From Deltaproteobacteria bacterium (lineage in GTDB: Bacteria; Myxococcota; UBA727; VGSZ01), in the NCBI GenBank assembly GCA_020850995.1, contig JADZDP010000224.1:16067-80066 (forward strand): DNA of 64,000 nucleotides, in the 5' to 3' direction. This document shows, in pieces, positions 55,084 through 64,000 of this stretch. The notes beneath the pieces were generated by a model. It worked only from the letters and a program-made list of their open reading frames with translations. It did not search any database and was not told the origin of the DNA. Within the stretch, counting starts at the first letter, position 1, and every line of letters starts with the position of its first letter. The translations under genes and the position numbers were made by a program.

Positions 55084-57366
55084 CTACAGCGGCGCCCACA
55101 CGATGGTGACGCCGCTGTTGGCGAGGTAGCGCAGCACGTCGGCGCCGTTCTCGGCGTCGCCGCCGGACTCCTCGGCGGCCTGGCCGAGGGTGAGCGAGAA
55201 GGGCACCTCGCCGAGGCCAAGGCGCGCGGTGACGCGGTGCGGCCCAACGCGCGAGAACTCGCTGTCGCCCCAGCAGGTCTCGCGATCGTTGCCCTCGACC
55301 CAGCCGGGCGATCGATCGAGGTTGATGACCAGGTGCAGCACGTACTCGCCCTGGGGGAAGGCACTGCCGTCGAAGCGTGTCGCCGCGCCCTCGTTTGGCC
55401 AGGTGACAACGCGCTGCCCGGGCTTGAGGGTGGCCTGCGTGACGCCGTCGATGGCGGTGTCGACCTCGTCTTGCGTGATCTGCACGGCGCTGCCGCCGCC
55501 GCCCGTGAGCGCGTCGCCCGGCGCGCCGCTATCGTCGTCGCGGCGGTCCACCGAGGGGGCGAAGCCGAGCACGCCGGCGGTGATGAGCGCGGCCACGTAG
55601 TCGGGGTTGGCGTAGTCGTCGTCGCCCCAGGGGTTGGTGTGGCCGGTCTTGGCGCCCTTGTAGTGCTCGAGCGTGGCCGCGTACTTGATGTCGCGACGCT
55701 CCTGCGATGCCGCGTCGAACGAGCACTGCTCGCCGTCGTCGAGGGGGCCTTCGAGCCACAAGTCCACGGAGTAGTTCGACGGGCCCGTGGCGAACTCCGC
55801 GCGGATGGGCTGCACGTCATCGAGGTTGCGCAGCCCGTAGCTCACCACCAGGCCGTAGCCAGCGGGCACATCGCCGGTGAACACCTGCGCGAACTCGACC
55901 GTTGCCTCCACGACGTCGGAGAGCACCACGACCTCGTCTTGCACGCTCTTGGCTTGCAGGCGCAAGGTGTTGAGGCCGGGCACCAGGCGCGCGTTGTAGC
56001 TCCACGTGGTGTCGGACGAGCGCGGCACCACGACGGTGCCGTTCAGCACCACGGCCGTGTCTGCGTCGCGTGTGCCCGCGAGCGTCACGGTGGGTTCGGC
56101 CACCTCGGCCGGCGGCGCTGGGGTGAGCACCGGTGGGTTTGGCCGCACCACCTCGCGCGTGAAGGTGCGCGTGGCCGCCGCGCCGATCTGTTCGGTGCTC
56201 GACACCAGCGACAAGGAGAGCGTGGCCGGCGTGCCGATGGGCAGCGGCCAGTCGAGCGCCCAGTCGGTGCCGGCGCTCACCGGCAGCACCTCGTCGCCGC
56301 CGAGGAGCACGCCGGTGCCCGCGGGCTTGGTGCCGGCGAGGTGCGCGGTAGTGGTCTGCACCGTGAGGTTGTCGCCCACGGGATCGGTGATGACCGGTGC
56401 CGGCGGCGGCGTGAGGTCGTCGGCGGCGCCGGTGGTGAAGGTCCAGATGAAGTTGCCGGGTCGCGTGCCGTTCGCGTTGCCGGCCACGTCGACGATCGCA
56501 GTGTGGTCGACGGTCACCGTCAGGGTGGTGCTGGCGGGCCAACCGGCCGCCGCGTGCACCCGCAGCGCACGCGAGGCGGGCTGGTAGCTGATGCTGCCGA
56601 GCGGCACGTCGCTGAGGCCGTTGCGCACGCTGACGATGTCGGTGGGCACGGCCTCGGTCTCGAACCTGAGGCGGCCGTCGAAGGCGATGCTCAGGATGCC
56701 GTTGGTTGGCAGTTGCACGTCGCCCTCGGGATAGCGGCTCACGAGCGAGGGCGGCGTGACGTCATAGTCAATGACGAAGTCGACGGGCTCGCTGCGCTTG
56801 CCGCGCGCGTCGGCGGCCACCAGCGCGAAGCGGTACGTGCCCGGCGCTGGCAAGATCAGCGCGGCGTTCCAGTCGAGCTCTGGCGACGTCGCCACCAGCA
56901 CGGTCTCGGCGCCGCTCGCCTTGTCGATGAGCACGAGCGAGGTGTCGGCTGGCTTGGTGCCGCTCAGGGTCTGCGTGCCGACGTTGGTGGGCGAGGCCGG
57001 ATCGTTCAGCGTGGGCGAGGCTGGGAAGTCAGGCTCGTACACGACCAGCGCCTCGGTGGCGCCGATGCTCTGCAGGCCGCTCGCGCTCACCGTCTTGGCG
57101 CTCACCAGGTTGTCGCCGGGCACGAGCGCGAGCTGCCAGCTCCAGCTCTCCTCGTCGGTGGGCTCGAGCACGCGCTCGCCGCCAAGGATGATGCCGGTGC
57201 CGGCAGGCTTGGTGCCCTGCAAGAGCACCTCGGGCACGCGCACGGGGTTGATGATGGGCAAGAGCGCCGGCTCGAGCGGTGGCAGCTCGATGTCGTCGAG
57301 GCAGCCGAGCGAGCCCAGCGCCACGAGCGCAGCGAGCGCCGCAGCAACCGTTGGGCGAAGCCTCAT
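55084..57366 (-). CDS. Large lipoprotein with Ig-like domains and shared unknown C-terminal domain
   Basis: MRLRPTVAAALAALVALGSLGCLDD lipobox; repeated VLLQGTKPAGTGIILGG-type segments; ATGA overlap with apbE. Confidence 0.82.
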   Translation of the reverse strand: MRLRPTVAAALAALVALGSLGCLDDIELPPLEPALLPIINPVRVPEVLLQGTKPAGTGIILGGERVLEPTDEESWSWQLALVPGDNLVSAKTVSASGLQSIGATEALVVYEPDFPASPTLNDPASPTNVGTQTLSGTKPADTSLVLIDKASGAETVLVATSPELDWNAALILPAPGTYRFALVAADARGKRSEPVDFVIDYDVTPPSLVSRYPEGDVQLPTNGILSIAFDGRLRFETEAVPTDIVSVRNGLSDVPLGSISYQPASRALRVHAAAGWPASTTLTVTVDHTAIVDVAGNANGTRPGNFIWTFTTGAADDLTPPPAPVITDPVGDNLTVQTTTAHLAGTKPAGTGVLLGGDEVLPVSAGTDWALDWPLPIGTPATLSLSLVSSTEQIGAAATRTFTREVVRPNPPVLTPAPPAEVAEPTVTLAGTRDADTAVVLNGTVVVPRSSDTTWSYNARLVPGLNTLRLQAKSVQDEVVVLSDVVEATVEFAQVFTGDVPAGYGLVVSYGLRNLDDVQPIRAEFATGPSNYSVDLWLEGPLDDGEQCSFDAASQERRDIKYAATLEHYKGAKTGHTNPWGDDDYANPDYVAALITAGVLGFAPSVDRRDDDSGAPGDALTGGGGSAVQITQDEVDTAIDGVTQATLKPGQRVVTWPNEGAATRFDGSAFPQGEYVLHLVINLDRSPGWVEGNDRETCWGDSEFSRVGPHRVTARLGLGEVPFSLTLGQAAEESGGDAENGADVLRYLANSGVTIVWAPL

Positions 57367-58421
57367 GGCGCATGCTCCGGAGCCGGGGTGATGACGAGCG
57401 GAAATCCCTCGGTCATCGACGTAGACAGCGCGCCGTCGTTGGCCTGGCGGATGAAGTACGCGCCCATGCCGGGGAGCCGCGCGATGATCTCTCTCGCGCG
57501 CTGCTCGCCGAGGATGACGAAGGCGGTATCGAAGGCATCGGCCGTGAGCGCGTCGGCGTACAGCACCGTGACGCTCACCAGCTCGCTCTCGACGGGCGCG
57601 CCGGTGCGCGGATCGATGATGTGGCTGTAGCGCTTGCCGTCGGGCCCGAGGGAGAAGTTGTGGTAGGTGCCGCTCGTCGTCACCGCGGCATCGGCGAGCG
57701 AGACCGCGGCGACCAGCTCGTGCGCGTCGGCGCGTCGCTCGGGCACCTTGATGCCGATGCGCCACGCGTGGCCCTGCGCGTTGGTGCCGCGGGCGCGCAC
57801 CTCGCCGGTGATCTCCACCATGTAGTCGGTGAATCCGGCAGCGTCGAGATCTGCGCACACCACGTCGACGGCGAAGCCGGCGGCGATACCGCCCAGGTTG
57901 ACGCTCAGCTCCGGATCGAGCTTGCGCAGCGTCTTGCCCTCCTGCACCAGCTTGTCGAGCCCCACATGCGCGCGCGCGGCGCTGATCTGCTCTGCTGTCG
58001 GCAGCACGGCCTTGCGGCCGCTGCGATCGAAGCCCCACAGGTCGATGAGCGGGTCCAGGGTGACGTCGTAGGCCCTATCGGTGAGCCGCCCCACCTCGAG
58101 CGCGCTCGCCATAACCTCGGCCAGCTCGCCGGAGAGCGCCATCGGTGCGGTGCTCTTGGCCGCGTTGAAGCGCGACAGCTCGGAGCTCGGCCGATAGGTC
58201 GACATCTCGTCGTTGATGCGCTCGAGCGTGGTGTCGATAGCGTGCTGCATGGCGAGCGCCGCGCTGCGCCGGTCGGCGGGCACCGAGAGCTTGACGTGCC
58301 AGGTGGACCCCATGGTCTCGCCGTCGAGCGCAACGTCGACGCGCGCGGCGCTCTCCATGGTGCCGCGCGCGCACGCCAGGGCGCCGGTGAGGTAGAGCAG
58401 AAGGAGTGCGAGCCGCGACAT
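57363..58421 (-). CDS. apbE: FAD:protein FMN transferase
   Basis: ETMGSTWHVKL; MSTYRPSSELSRFN; VNLGGIAAGFAVD; SGTYHNF; YSHIIDPRTGAPV; TADAFDTAFVILG. Confidence 0.93.
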   Translation of the reverse strand: MSRLALLLLYLTGALACARGTMESAARVDVALDGETMGSTWHVKLSVPADRRSAALAMQHAIDTTLERINDEMSTYRPSSELSRFNAAKSTAPMALSGELAEVMASALEVGRLTDRAYDVTLDPLIDLWGFDRSGRKAVLPTAEQISAARAHVGLDKLVQEGKTLRKLDPELSVNLGGIAAGFAVDVVCADLDAAGFTDYMVEITGEVRARGTNAQGHAWRIGIKVPERRADAHELVAAVSLADAAVTTSGTYHNFSLGPDGKRYSHIIDPRTGAPVESELVSVTVLYADALTADAFDTAFVILGEQRAREIIARLPGMGAYFIRQANDGALSTSMTEGFPLVITPAPEHAP

Positions 58422-58424
58422 GCC

Positions 58425-59720
58425 TCAGAACTGTAGGAACACTTTGCCATAGACGACGTCGCCGGGATCGAAGGGATCGAAGGCGTCGACGGCGCGGCCG
58501 GCGGGCAGCAGTGCCTGATAGGCCAGCGTCAGTTGCACCTTGTTGTGAGCCACCCACCACACGACGGCCGGCTCGAGGAGCCACACGTCATCCTCGTCTT
58601 GCAGCGTGGTGGTGTTGTCGCTGTTGACGCGCCCCGTGCGCACGCGGGCCGACAGCCCCTCCCACAGGAGCAGGTTGCCCTCGGCGTAGAAGCCGGTGCG
58701 CGCCACGCTGTAGGGCCCGATCAGCCCCACCTGTAGGGCGCGGCCCGGCAGCTCGATCTCGCCGCGCGCCCACTCGCCGCGCACGCGCAAGCGGTCGAGC
58801 ACCGGGATCGGCACGAAGCCCTGCTTCAGCTCTGCGCCAAGCGCGTAATACAGCAGCTTGTAGCGCTGCCTGCTGTCCCAGACGTCGAAGTAGGCGCTGC
58901 CGGTGACGATGTAGTCGGAGAACGCGACCAAGCGCGCGCGCGCGCCCAGGCCTTTCATGTAGTTGTTGTCGATACCGGTGCCAGCGGCGATGCCGGGCTC
59001 GTCGCTTCCCTGGAAGCCGTTCACCGCGTAGAGCGTGTAGTCGAGGGCCAGCCACTCGGTGTCGAGGGCCGCGTGCGACAGCGAGAGACCGAAGTCGCCC
59101 CAGGTCTCCGGTAGCAGGCGCGACTCCTCGTCGACGCGGCCGCCGATGAGGTGGTGGAAGTCGTTGGTGCCGAAGGGGACGAGCAGCTTGCCGGCCTTGA
59201 GGGAGAGGCCCGGCATCACCTCCCACTGCAGCTCGTAGAACGCCGGATCGTCGCTGAGGTGGAGCTGCAATGACAGCTCATCGTTGATCTGCGCCATCAG
59301 GAAGACGTAGCTGTGGTTTGGCTTGATGGTGAAGGTCCCTTGCCCGAGCTTGGCGATGGCGGTGAGGTCGACGAAGAGCTTGAAGCCGGTTGCGCCTCCT
59401 TGCGCGGGGGCGGCGCCCGCCGCGGCTTTGATGCGCTCGCTCTCGGCCTCGCTCTTCTTCTCTTCCTCCTCGAAGTCGACCTCTTCCTCGCTCGACGCCT
59501 CTGCCGCGGGTGACGACGCGGCCAAGGGGGCAGAGGAATCGGTATCGGTCGGCGCAGGGGGGAGCGCTCCGGGCGCCTCCTCGACGGGGGGCTGCGGCGG
59601 CGCCGGTGGCACGTAGACGGGGACACCTGCGTGCGCTGCGCCGGCGATCGTCAGGCACGAAGCAAGTGCTCTACCGAGTATGCCGAGCGTCGCGGCAAGG
59701 GAGGGCGCATGCATCGCCAT
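58425..59720 (-). CDS. Outer-membrane porin-like beta-barrel protein
   Basis: Alternating hydrophobic strands, C-terminal ...GDVVYGKVFLQF; PGLSLKAGKLLVPFGTNDFHH. Confidence 0.75.
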   Translation of the reverse strand: MAMHAPSLAATLGILGRALASCLTIAGAAHAGVPVYVPPAPPQPPVEEAPGALPPAPTDTDSSAPLAASSPAAEASSEEEVDFEEEEKKSEAESERIKAAAGAAPAQGGATGFKLFVDLTAIAKLGQGTFTIKPNHSYVFLMAQINDELSLQLHLSDDPAFYELQWEVMPGLSLKAGKLLVPFGTNDFHHLIGGRVDEESRLLPETWGDFGLSLSHAALDTEWLALDYTLYAVNGFQGSDEPGIAAGTGIDNNYMKGLGARARLVAFSDYIVTGSAYFDVWDSRQRYKLLYYALGAELKQGFVPIPVLDRLRVRGEWARGEIELPGRALQVGLIGPYSVARTGFYAEGNLLLWEGLSARVRTGRVNSDNTTTLQDEDDVWLLEPAVVWWVAHNKVQLTLAYQALLPAGRAVDAFDPFDPGDVVYGKVFLQF

Positions 59721-59863
59721 TGACGGCGATCATCGGTGCGCACGATCGCACAGTCAAAAAGACCACCGACCGAGCGATCACTGGAGCGTTGGTGTCGCGG
59801 TGCTGCGCCGGTCCCGGGTGGCGGGCCGCCTCGCGGCGCCCTGTCGTCATTGACGGCCCACGG

Positions 59864-60739
59864 TCAGCGCTGCGGATAGACCTGCGTCGGCGCTGTCGTC
59901 AGGTCCGCGGGCACCACGACGCCGATGGCGCGCGCCGTGCCGAGGTTGAGGTGAAGCCGTCCGCGCACCTTTGCCTCGCTCGGGCCCTGGTCGGTGAGCA
60001 GCGCGCGCGCCACCATCGCCGCCACCGCGCCGTTCTCGGTGGGCTCGACCGCGTAGCCCGCGAGCAGGCCGGCCTGGACCACCGCCGCGGAATAGCCGAT
60101 GACCGGCACGCGTAAGGCACGCGAGCGCTCGACCAACAGCTCAATGACCTCGCGTTTGACGACGGTGGTATCGGCGACCAACAGCACGGCGTCGACCTGG
60201 GGCAACAGTTGCGCGAACGCGACCGACACCTCGGCGTCGCTGGCGACCTCGCGGACCACCAGCTCGAGCTTGTGCTTGCCCGCCTCCGCGCGCGCCTCCG
60301 CCACCGCGGCGGCCGAGTGGCGCGGGTCGATCACCACGCCCACACGTCGAGCGTGTGGCGCGAGCTTGCCAAGGAGCACGAGCTGGCGCTCGACGGGCAC
60401 TGCGAGTGGCACGGCTACGGCGCGAGGGTTCTGCAATTCGGCGGTCTCCTGCAGCACCATGGCCGCGACCACCTTGGTGCCCGGGAGCTTGAGCGCCAAG
60501 CGCACGGCGCGCGCGCCGACGGCGATGATGGCGCGCGGGGGCTCGAGGCTCCACGCGGCGGGCAGCGGCGCCGCCGCCGCCAGCGTGGTGGGTTGCGTGC
60601 CCGTTCCGAGCGCTTGCGCTGCCGCGCGCGCCGCCTCCGCGTACGGCTTGCTGTCGCCCACGACCAGGATCTCAACCTCGCCCGCCACCGCCGCCGGTGC
60701 GATGAGCAAGACCAAGCACGCGAGCGCGACGAGCTTCAC
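59864..60739 (-). CDS. ABC_sub_bind (PF04392)-like periplasmic protein
   Basis: Signal peptide; ARRVGVVIDPRHSAAAVAEARAEAGKHKLELVVREV...VDAVLLVADTTVV...VPVIGYSAAVVQAGLLAGYAV. Confidence 0.75.
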   Translation of the reverse strand: MKLVALACLVLLIAPAAVAGEVEILVVGDSKPYAEAARAAAQALGTGTQPTTLAAAAPLPAAWSLEPPRAIIAVGARAVRLALKLPGTKVVAAMVLQETAELQNPRAVAVPLAVPVERQLVLLGKLAPHARRVGVVIDPRHSAAAVAEARAEAGKHKLELVVREVASDAEVSVAFAQLLPQVDAVLLVADTTVVKREVIELLVERSRALRVPVIGYSAAVVQAGLLAGYAVEPTENGAVAAMVARALLTDQGPSEAKVRGRLHLNLGTARAIGVVVPADLTTAPTQVYPQR

Positions 60740-60830
60740 CGATCATCTCCGGCCCCCCGGAGCGCGCGACAGATACAATGCATGTTGCCTACTGGCCAAG
60801 CTGCCGGCAAGTGCGAGAGAGTGTTGTTCG

Positions 60831-62837
60831 ATGATCGTGCTCCTCGCCGTGCTCGCGATCGCTCCCGCTCAAGCCGAGGAAGATCCGGCCGAAGAGCTGT
60901 TCGAGGTGGAGGAGCAGCTGGTGCAGACCGCTAGCCGAGCGGTCGATCCGCTGCGCCTGGCACCTGCGTCCATCAGCGTCGTCACGGCGGCCGAGGCGCG
61001 CGACCTCGCCTACCTCTCGCTGCTCGACGCGGCAAGCAGCGTGCGTGGCTTCGTCCCGACGGACGATTGGACCATCCCTACGCTCGGCGTGCGCGGCATC
61101 GCCACCCTCGGTATGTACGGCAACCGCTTGCAGGTGCAGCTCGACGGGCACGCGCTCAACGAGGACTGGGCGCAAGGCTCCATGGTCGGCTACGACCTCT
61201 TGCCCACCCTCGCTGGCGTCGAGCGCATCGAGCTAGTGCGCGGCCCGGGCTCGGCCTTGTTCGGCACCGGCGCCATGACAGGCGTCGCCAACCTGGTCAC
61301 GCCCGCGAGCGCGCCGGCCAAGGTGCTGCGCGTCGGTGGCGGTGGCAGCAGCCGCGGCCTGGGGCGCGTGCACGCCATCGCTGGTGCGCAAGCCCCCGAC
61401 GGGCCGGGCGCGTGGATCGCGTTCGGCGCGCTGGGGCGCGCGCCGCGCGACGTCGAGCTGCCGAGCTACGCCGGCACTTCCTGGGCGCCCGACGGCGTGG
61501 CGCACGGCGTGGGCGACGAAGAGGCGATGGCGGTGTACGGCAAGGCTTGGCTCGGCGAGCTCACGCTTGCGCTCTACGCGAGCACGCGCGCGCAGCAGCT
61601 GGCAGCCGCCAACTACCTCACCGCGTTCGGTGACGTGCGCAACCGCGAGGCGCAGACGCGCTCCTTCGCCGAGCTGCGCTACGAGCCGGTGCTGGTGAGC
61701 GGCCTGCAGTTGCTCACGCGCGCCTTCGTCGATCAGGCGAGCGAGCATGGCACCTACGCCTACACGGATCCTGCGTACACCTTCGCCAACGAGGAATTCT
61801 CGAGCACCTGGGGCGGCGCTGAGGCGCGCGTGCTCTTGACCTCGATCGCGGGGTTGCGTGCCGCCGTCGGCGTCGAAGCGCAGGCGCACCCGAGCAACTA
61901 CCAGAGAGGCGGCGCGACGCCCGCAGTGACGCCCTACATCGACGAGGTGCATCGCTACCTCACGGGCTCGCTCTACTCGAACGTCGATTGGGACGCTGCC
62001 TCGTGGCTGCGCACCAGCGCGGGTGTTCGCCTCGACGGCTGGTACTTCGAGGAGCTCGGCCGCGCCGGCGACGAGACCGGGCCGCGCACGATGGCGTCGG
62101 TCAACCCGCGCCTCGCGCTCATCTTCCTGCCAAGCGCCGACGACACCTTCAAGCTCATCGCCGGCCGAGCGTTCCGGGTGCCCTCGATCTACGAGCTCAC
62201 CTACAACGACGGCGACTACACCTACTCGCGCAACCCCGAGCTCCAGCCGGAGACCTCGTGGTCTGCCGAGCTCGAGTATGAACGGAGCTTGCCGGGAGGC
62301 GTTCGCGCGACGGCCGCGGTGCACGCAACTGCCATCATCGACGTCATCTACCAGGTGGCAACCGATGCGTCCGGCTACCCGCTGCGCTTCGAGAACAGCG
62401 CCGAGCCCTTGGTCGCCGCGGGGGTCGAGCTCGAGGTGGCCCGCTCCTTCGGTGACGACGTCACGGGCTCGGTGTGGTGCGCGTACACGCGGGCGCGCAG
62501 CGGCGACCTGGTGTACGGCCCGCTGCTCGAGAACGCGCCGGAGCTGCAGGGCGCGCTGGTGGGCACCTGGTCGGGCTTCGGCCCCGCGGCCCACGTGAGC
62601 ACGCGCGTGCGCTGGGAAGGTAGCCGCAGTGATCGCGAAGGCGAGCTCACGCCAAGCGCCGTGCTGGTCGACGTGGTGTTGGCGGGCGCCGTCGAGCCGC
62701 TCTCCCTCGAGTACGCCGTGTCGTTGAAGAACGCGCTCGACGCCACGTGGGTGCACCCCGTGAGCGGCGACATCGAGGAGCTCACCTTGCCCCAGCCCGG
62801 GCGCACGGTGTTCGCCGAGCTCACCTTCGCCTTCTGA
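60831..62837 (+). CDS. TonB-dependent receptor
   Basis: Plug: TASRAVDPLRLAPASISVVTAAEA, VRGPGSALFGTGAMTGVANLVT; C-terminal LPQPGRTVFAELTFAF. Confidence 0.92.
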   Translation: MIVLLAVLAIAPAQAEEDPAEELFEVEEQLVQTASRAVDPLRLAPASISVVTAAEARDLAYLSLLDAASSVRGFVPTDDWTIPTLGVRGIATLGMYGNRLQVQLDGHALNEDWAQGSMVGYDLLPTLAGVERIELVRGPGSALFGTGAMTGVANLVTPASAPAKVLRVGGGGSSRGLGRVHAIAGAQAPDGPGAWIAFGALGRAPRDVELPSYAGTSWAPDGVAHGVGDEEAMAVYGKAWLGELTLALYASTRAQQLAAANYLTAFGDVRNREAQTRSFAELRYEPVLVSGLQLLTRAFVDQASEHGTYAYTDPAYTFANEEFSSTWGGAEARVLLTSIAGLRAAVGVEAQAHPSNYQRGGATPAVTPYIDEVHRYLTGSLYSNVDWDAASWLRTSAGVRLDGWYFEELGRAGDETGPRTMASVNPRLALIFLPSADDTFKLIAGRAFRVPSIYELTYNDGDYTYSRNPELQPETSWSAELEYERSLPGGVRATAAVHATAIIDVIYQVATDASGYPLRFENSAEPLVAAGVELEVARSFGDDVTGSVWCAYTRARSGDLVYGPLLENAPELQGALVGTWSGFGPAAHVSTRVRWEGSRSDREGELTPSAVLVDVVLAGAVEPLSLEYAVSLKNALDATWVHPVSGDIEELTLPQPGRTVFAELTFAF

Positions 62838-62845
62838 GGTCCTGC

Positions 62846-63043
62846 ATGCGGCGCGTGCTCCTGCTCCTGCTCCTGTGCCTCGCTGCGTGCCCCGACGATC
62901 GCGACCCGTGCGAGGGCGTCACCTGCCCGCCCGATCGCGTCTGCATCGCGCTCGACAGCGGGCCTAGGTGTGCGTGCGCCGACCCCGCCGTCGAGCTCGA
63001 TGGCGGGTGCGTCGACGAGGGCGGCGAGGGCGAAGGCGAGTAG
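62846..63043 (+). CDS. Short (65 aa) Cys-rich lipoprotein ending in GGEGEGE
   Basis: MRRVLLLLLLCLAACPDDRDPCEGVTCPPDRVCIALDSGPRCACADPAVELDGGCVDEGGEGEGE*. Confidence 0.6.
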   Translation: MRRVLLLLLLCLAACPDDRDPCEGVTCPPDRVCIALDSGPRCACADPAVELDGGCVDEGGEGEGE

Positions 63044-63072
63044 CTCGCGGCGCTGTTGGGCTACCTGCGCGC

Positions 63073-63540
63073 TCACTCGAGCAAGCTGCGCAACATCCAC
63101 GCGGTCTTCTCATGGACCTGCATGCGCTGCGTGAGCAGGTCGCAGGTCGGCTGATCGCTCGCCGCCTCGGCGGCCTTGAACGCCGTGCGCGCGGTACGGG
63201 CCACGGTCTCGTGACCCTCGACGAGCTTCTTGATCATGTCCTGCGCCTTGGGGACGCCATCGTCCTCCTTGATGGCCGACAGGGCGATGAACTGCTGGTA
63301 GGTGCCGGGCGCCGGAAAGCCCAACGCTCGGATGCGCTCGGCGATGAGATCCACCGCGAGCGCGAGCTCGTCGTACTGAGTCTCGAACATCAGGTGCAGG
63401 GTCTGGAACATGGGGCCGGTGACGTTCCAGTGGAAGTTGTGGGTCTTGAGGTAGAGCGTGTACGAGTCGGCGAGCACGCGTGAGAGCCCGCTCGCGATCT
63501 CCGAGCGCTTGGCGGCGTCGATGCCGATGTCGATGTTCAT
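63073..63540 (-). CDS. dps: Dps family DNA-binding/ferritin-like protein
   Basis: [45 protein letters not shown]. Confidence 0.93.
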   Translation of the reverse strand: MNIDIGIDAAKRSEIASGLSRVLADSYTLYLKTHNFHWNVTGPMFQTLHLMFETQYDELALAVDLIAERIRALGFPAPGTYQQFIALSAIKEDDGVPKAQDMIKKLVEGHETVARTARTAFKAAEAASDQPTCDLLTQRMQVHEKTAWMLRSLLE

Positions 63541-63930
63541 GGGTTCCTCCTCGGTAGATGTGCGTTGGATGTTCGAGCGCGAAGGAGGTTGCGGTGTTTG
63601 ACGCCGTCGGCGCTGCACCCGCGACACGCAGCGCGATCCGCCGATGCTCGAGGTCACCGACGGACGGCAGATGTGCCGGAGGGTCGACGAGCGGCCTTCT
63701 CCGCGCGGGAGCTGTTCGCGCTCGTGGCCGCGGATTGTGCGCACGTGCTCACGCTGGAAGGCAGATGGACGCCTCTCCGCTCCATTTCCCCACGGGACCG
63801 GAGAGAGAGCGGGAGAGGTTTCCCACGCGGCGCTCATCGCGCACGCTCGGGGCAAACTGCGAGCAGACGCGGGAGCACCGCCGCAGGACGCGCGGCGCGC
63901 GAAACGGTCGGAGTTCTGCGCAGAAACGGC

Positions 63931-63967
63931 GAAGCCCCCTCGGATCGCTCCTTGGGGGCTTCTGTTT
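63931..63967 (+). terminator. Rho-independent terminator-like hairpin
   Basis: gaagccccc ... gggggcttc perfect 9-bp stem followed by tgttt. Confidence 0.55.
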
Positions 63968-64000
63968 ACCGACCCTCGCCGTCTGTTGGCGACGAGAGAA

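Noticed and set aside
49533-59720. Multihaem porin-cytochrome (Mtr-type) electron conduit
   Set aside because: Cys motifs are ferredoxin-type or scattered Cys pairs; no CxxCH haem-binding motif seen in the lipoproteins or ferredoxin

Overview
High-GC window, probably from a Myxococcota (myxobacteria-related) genome. The evidence is the family content, the Gly-Glu-linker lipoproteins and the strong GC3 bias, which produces many long antisense shadow ORFs. Four main blocks are visible. (1) About 7.5-35.4 kb: a contiguous Glt/Nfs-type trans-envelope machinery locus. It has two tandem outer-membrane beta-barrels, a TPR protein (GltC-like), a large TPR protein (GltD/AgmU-like), a TPR lipoprotein (GltE/AglT-like), a tandem pair of small secreted proteins (GltF/CglF-like), an FHA-TM-TonB-like protein (GltG-like), a further OM protein (GltH-like), a 4161-aa TPR giant (GltI/AgmK-like) and a zinc-ribbon/GYF/TonB-like protein (GltJ/AgmX-like). 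No AglRQS/TolQR-type motor genes are present in the window. (2) About 35.4-45.6 kb: regulatory and housekeeping genes. These include a RelA/SpoT-like TIGR04552-type protein, a DnaQ-like exonuclease, an FHA protein, a response regulator/DUF4388/DnaJ/TPR fusion, a patatin, IlvE, a Fic-fold protein with an eroded active-site motif, a TPR membrane protein and thioredoxin. (3) About 46.2-49.6 kb: a nitrosative-stress module (NnrS-like, MIP18/SufT-like, RIC/ScdA-like di-iron protein) next to a divergent sigma-54 activator that lacks a classical sensor domain, with a good -24/-12 promoter upstream of RIC. (4) About 49.5-62.8 kb: a tightly coupled minus-strand operon encoding a NapH-NapG-like polyferredoxin fusion with an internal twin-arginine segment, an FMN-binding protein, a small TM protein, two large paralogous surface lipoproteins, ApbE, an OM porin-like protein and an ABC_sub_bind-like protein, with a divergent TonB-dependent receptor. 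I propose block 4 as a candidate undescribed flavin/Fe-S envelope redox system. All calls come from reading the supplied sequence and ORF translations; no database search was run.
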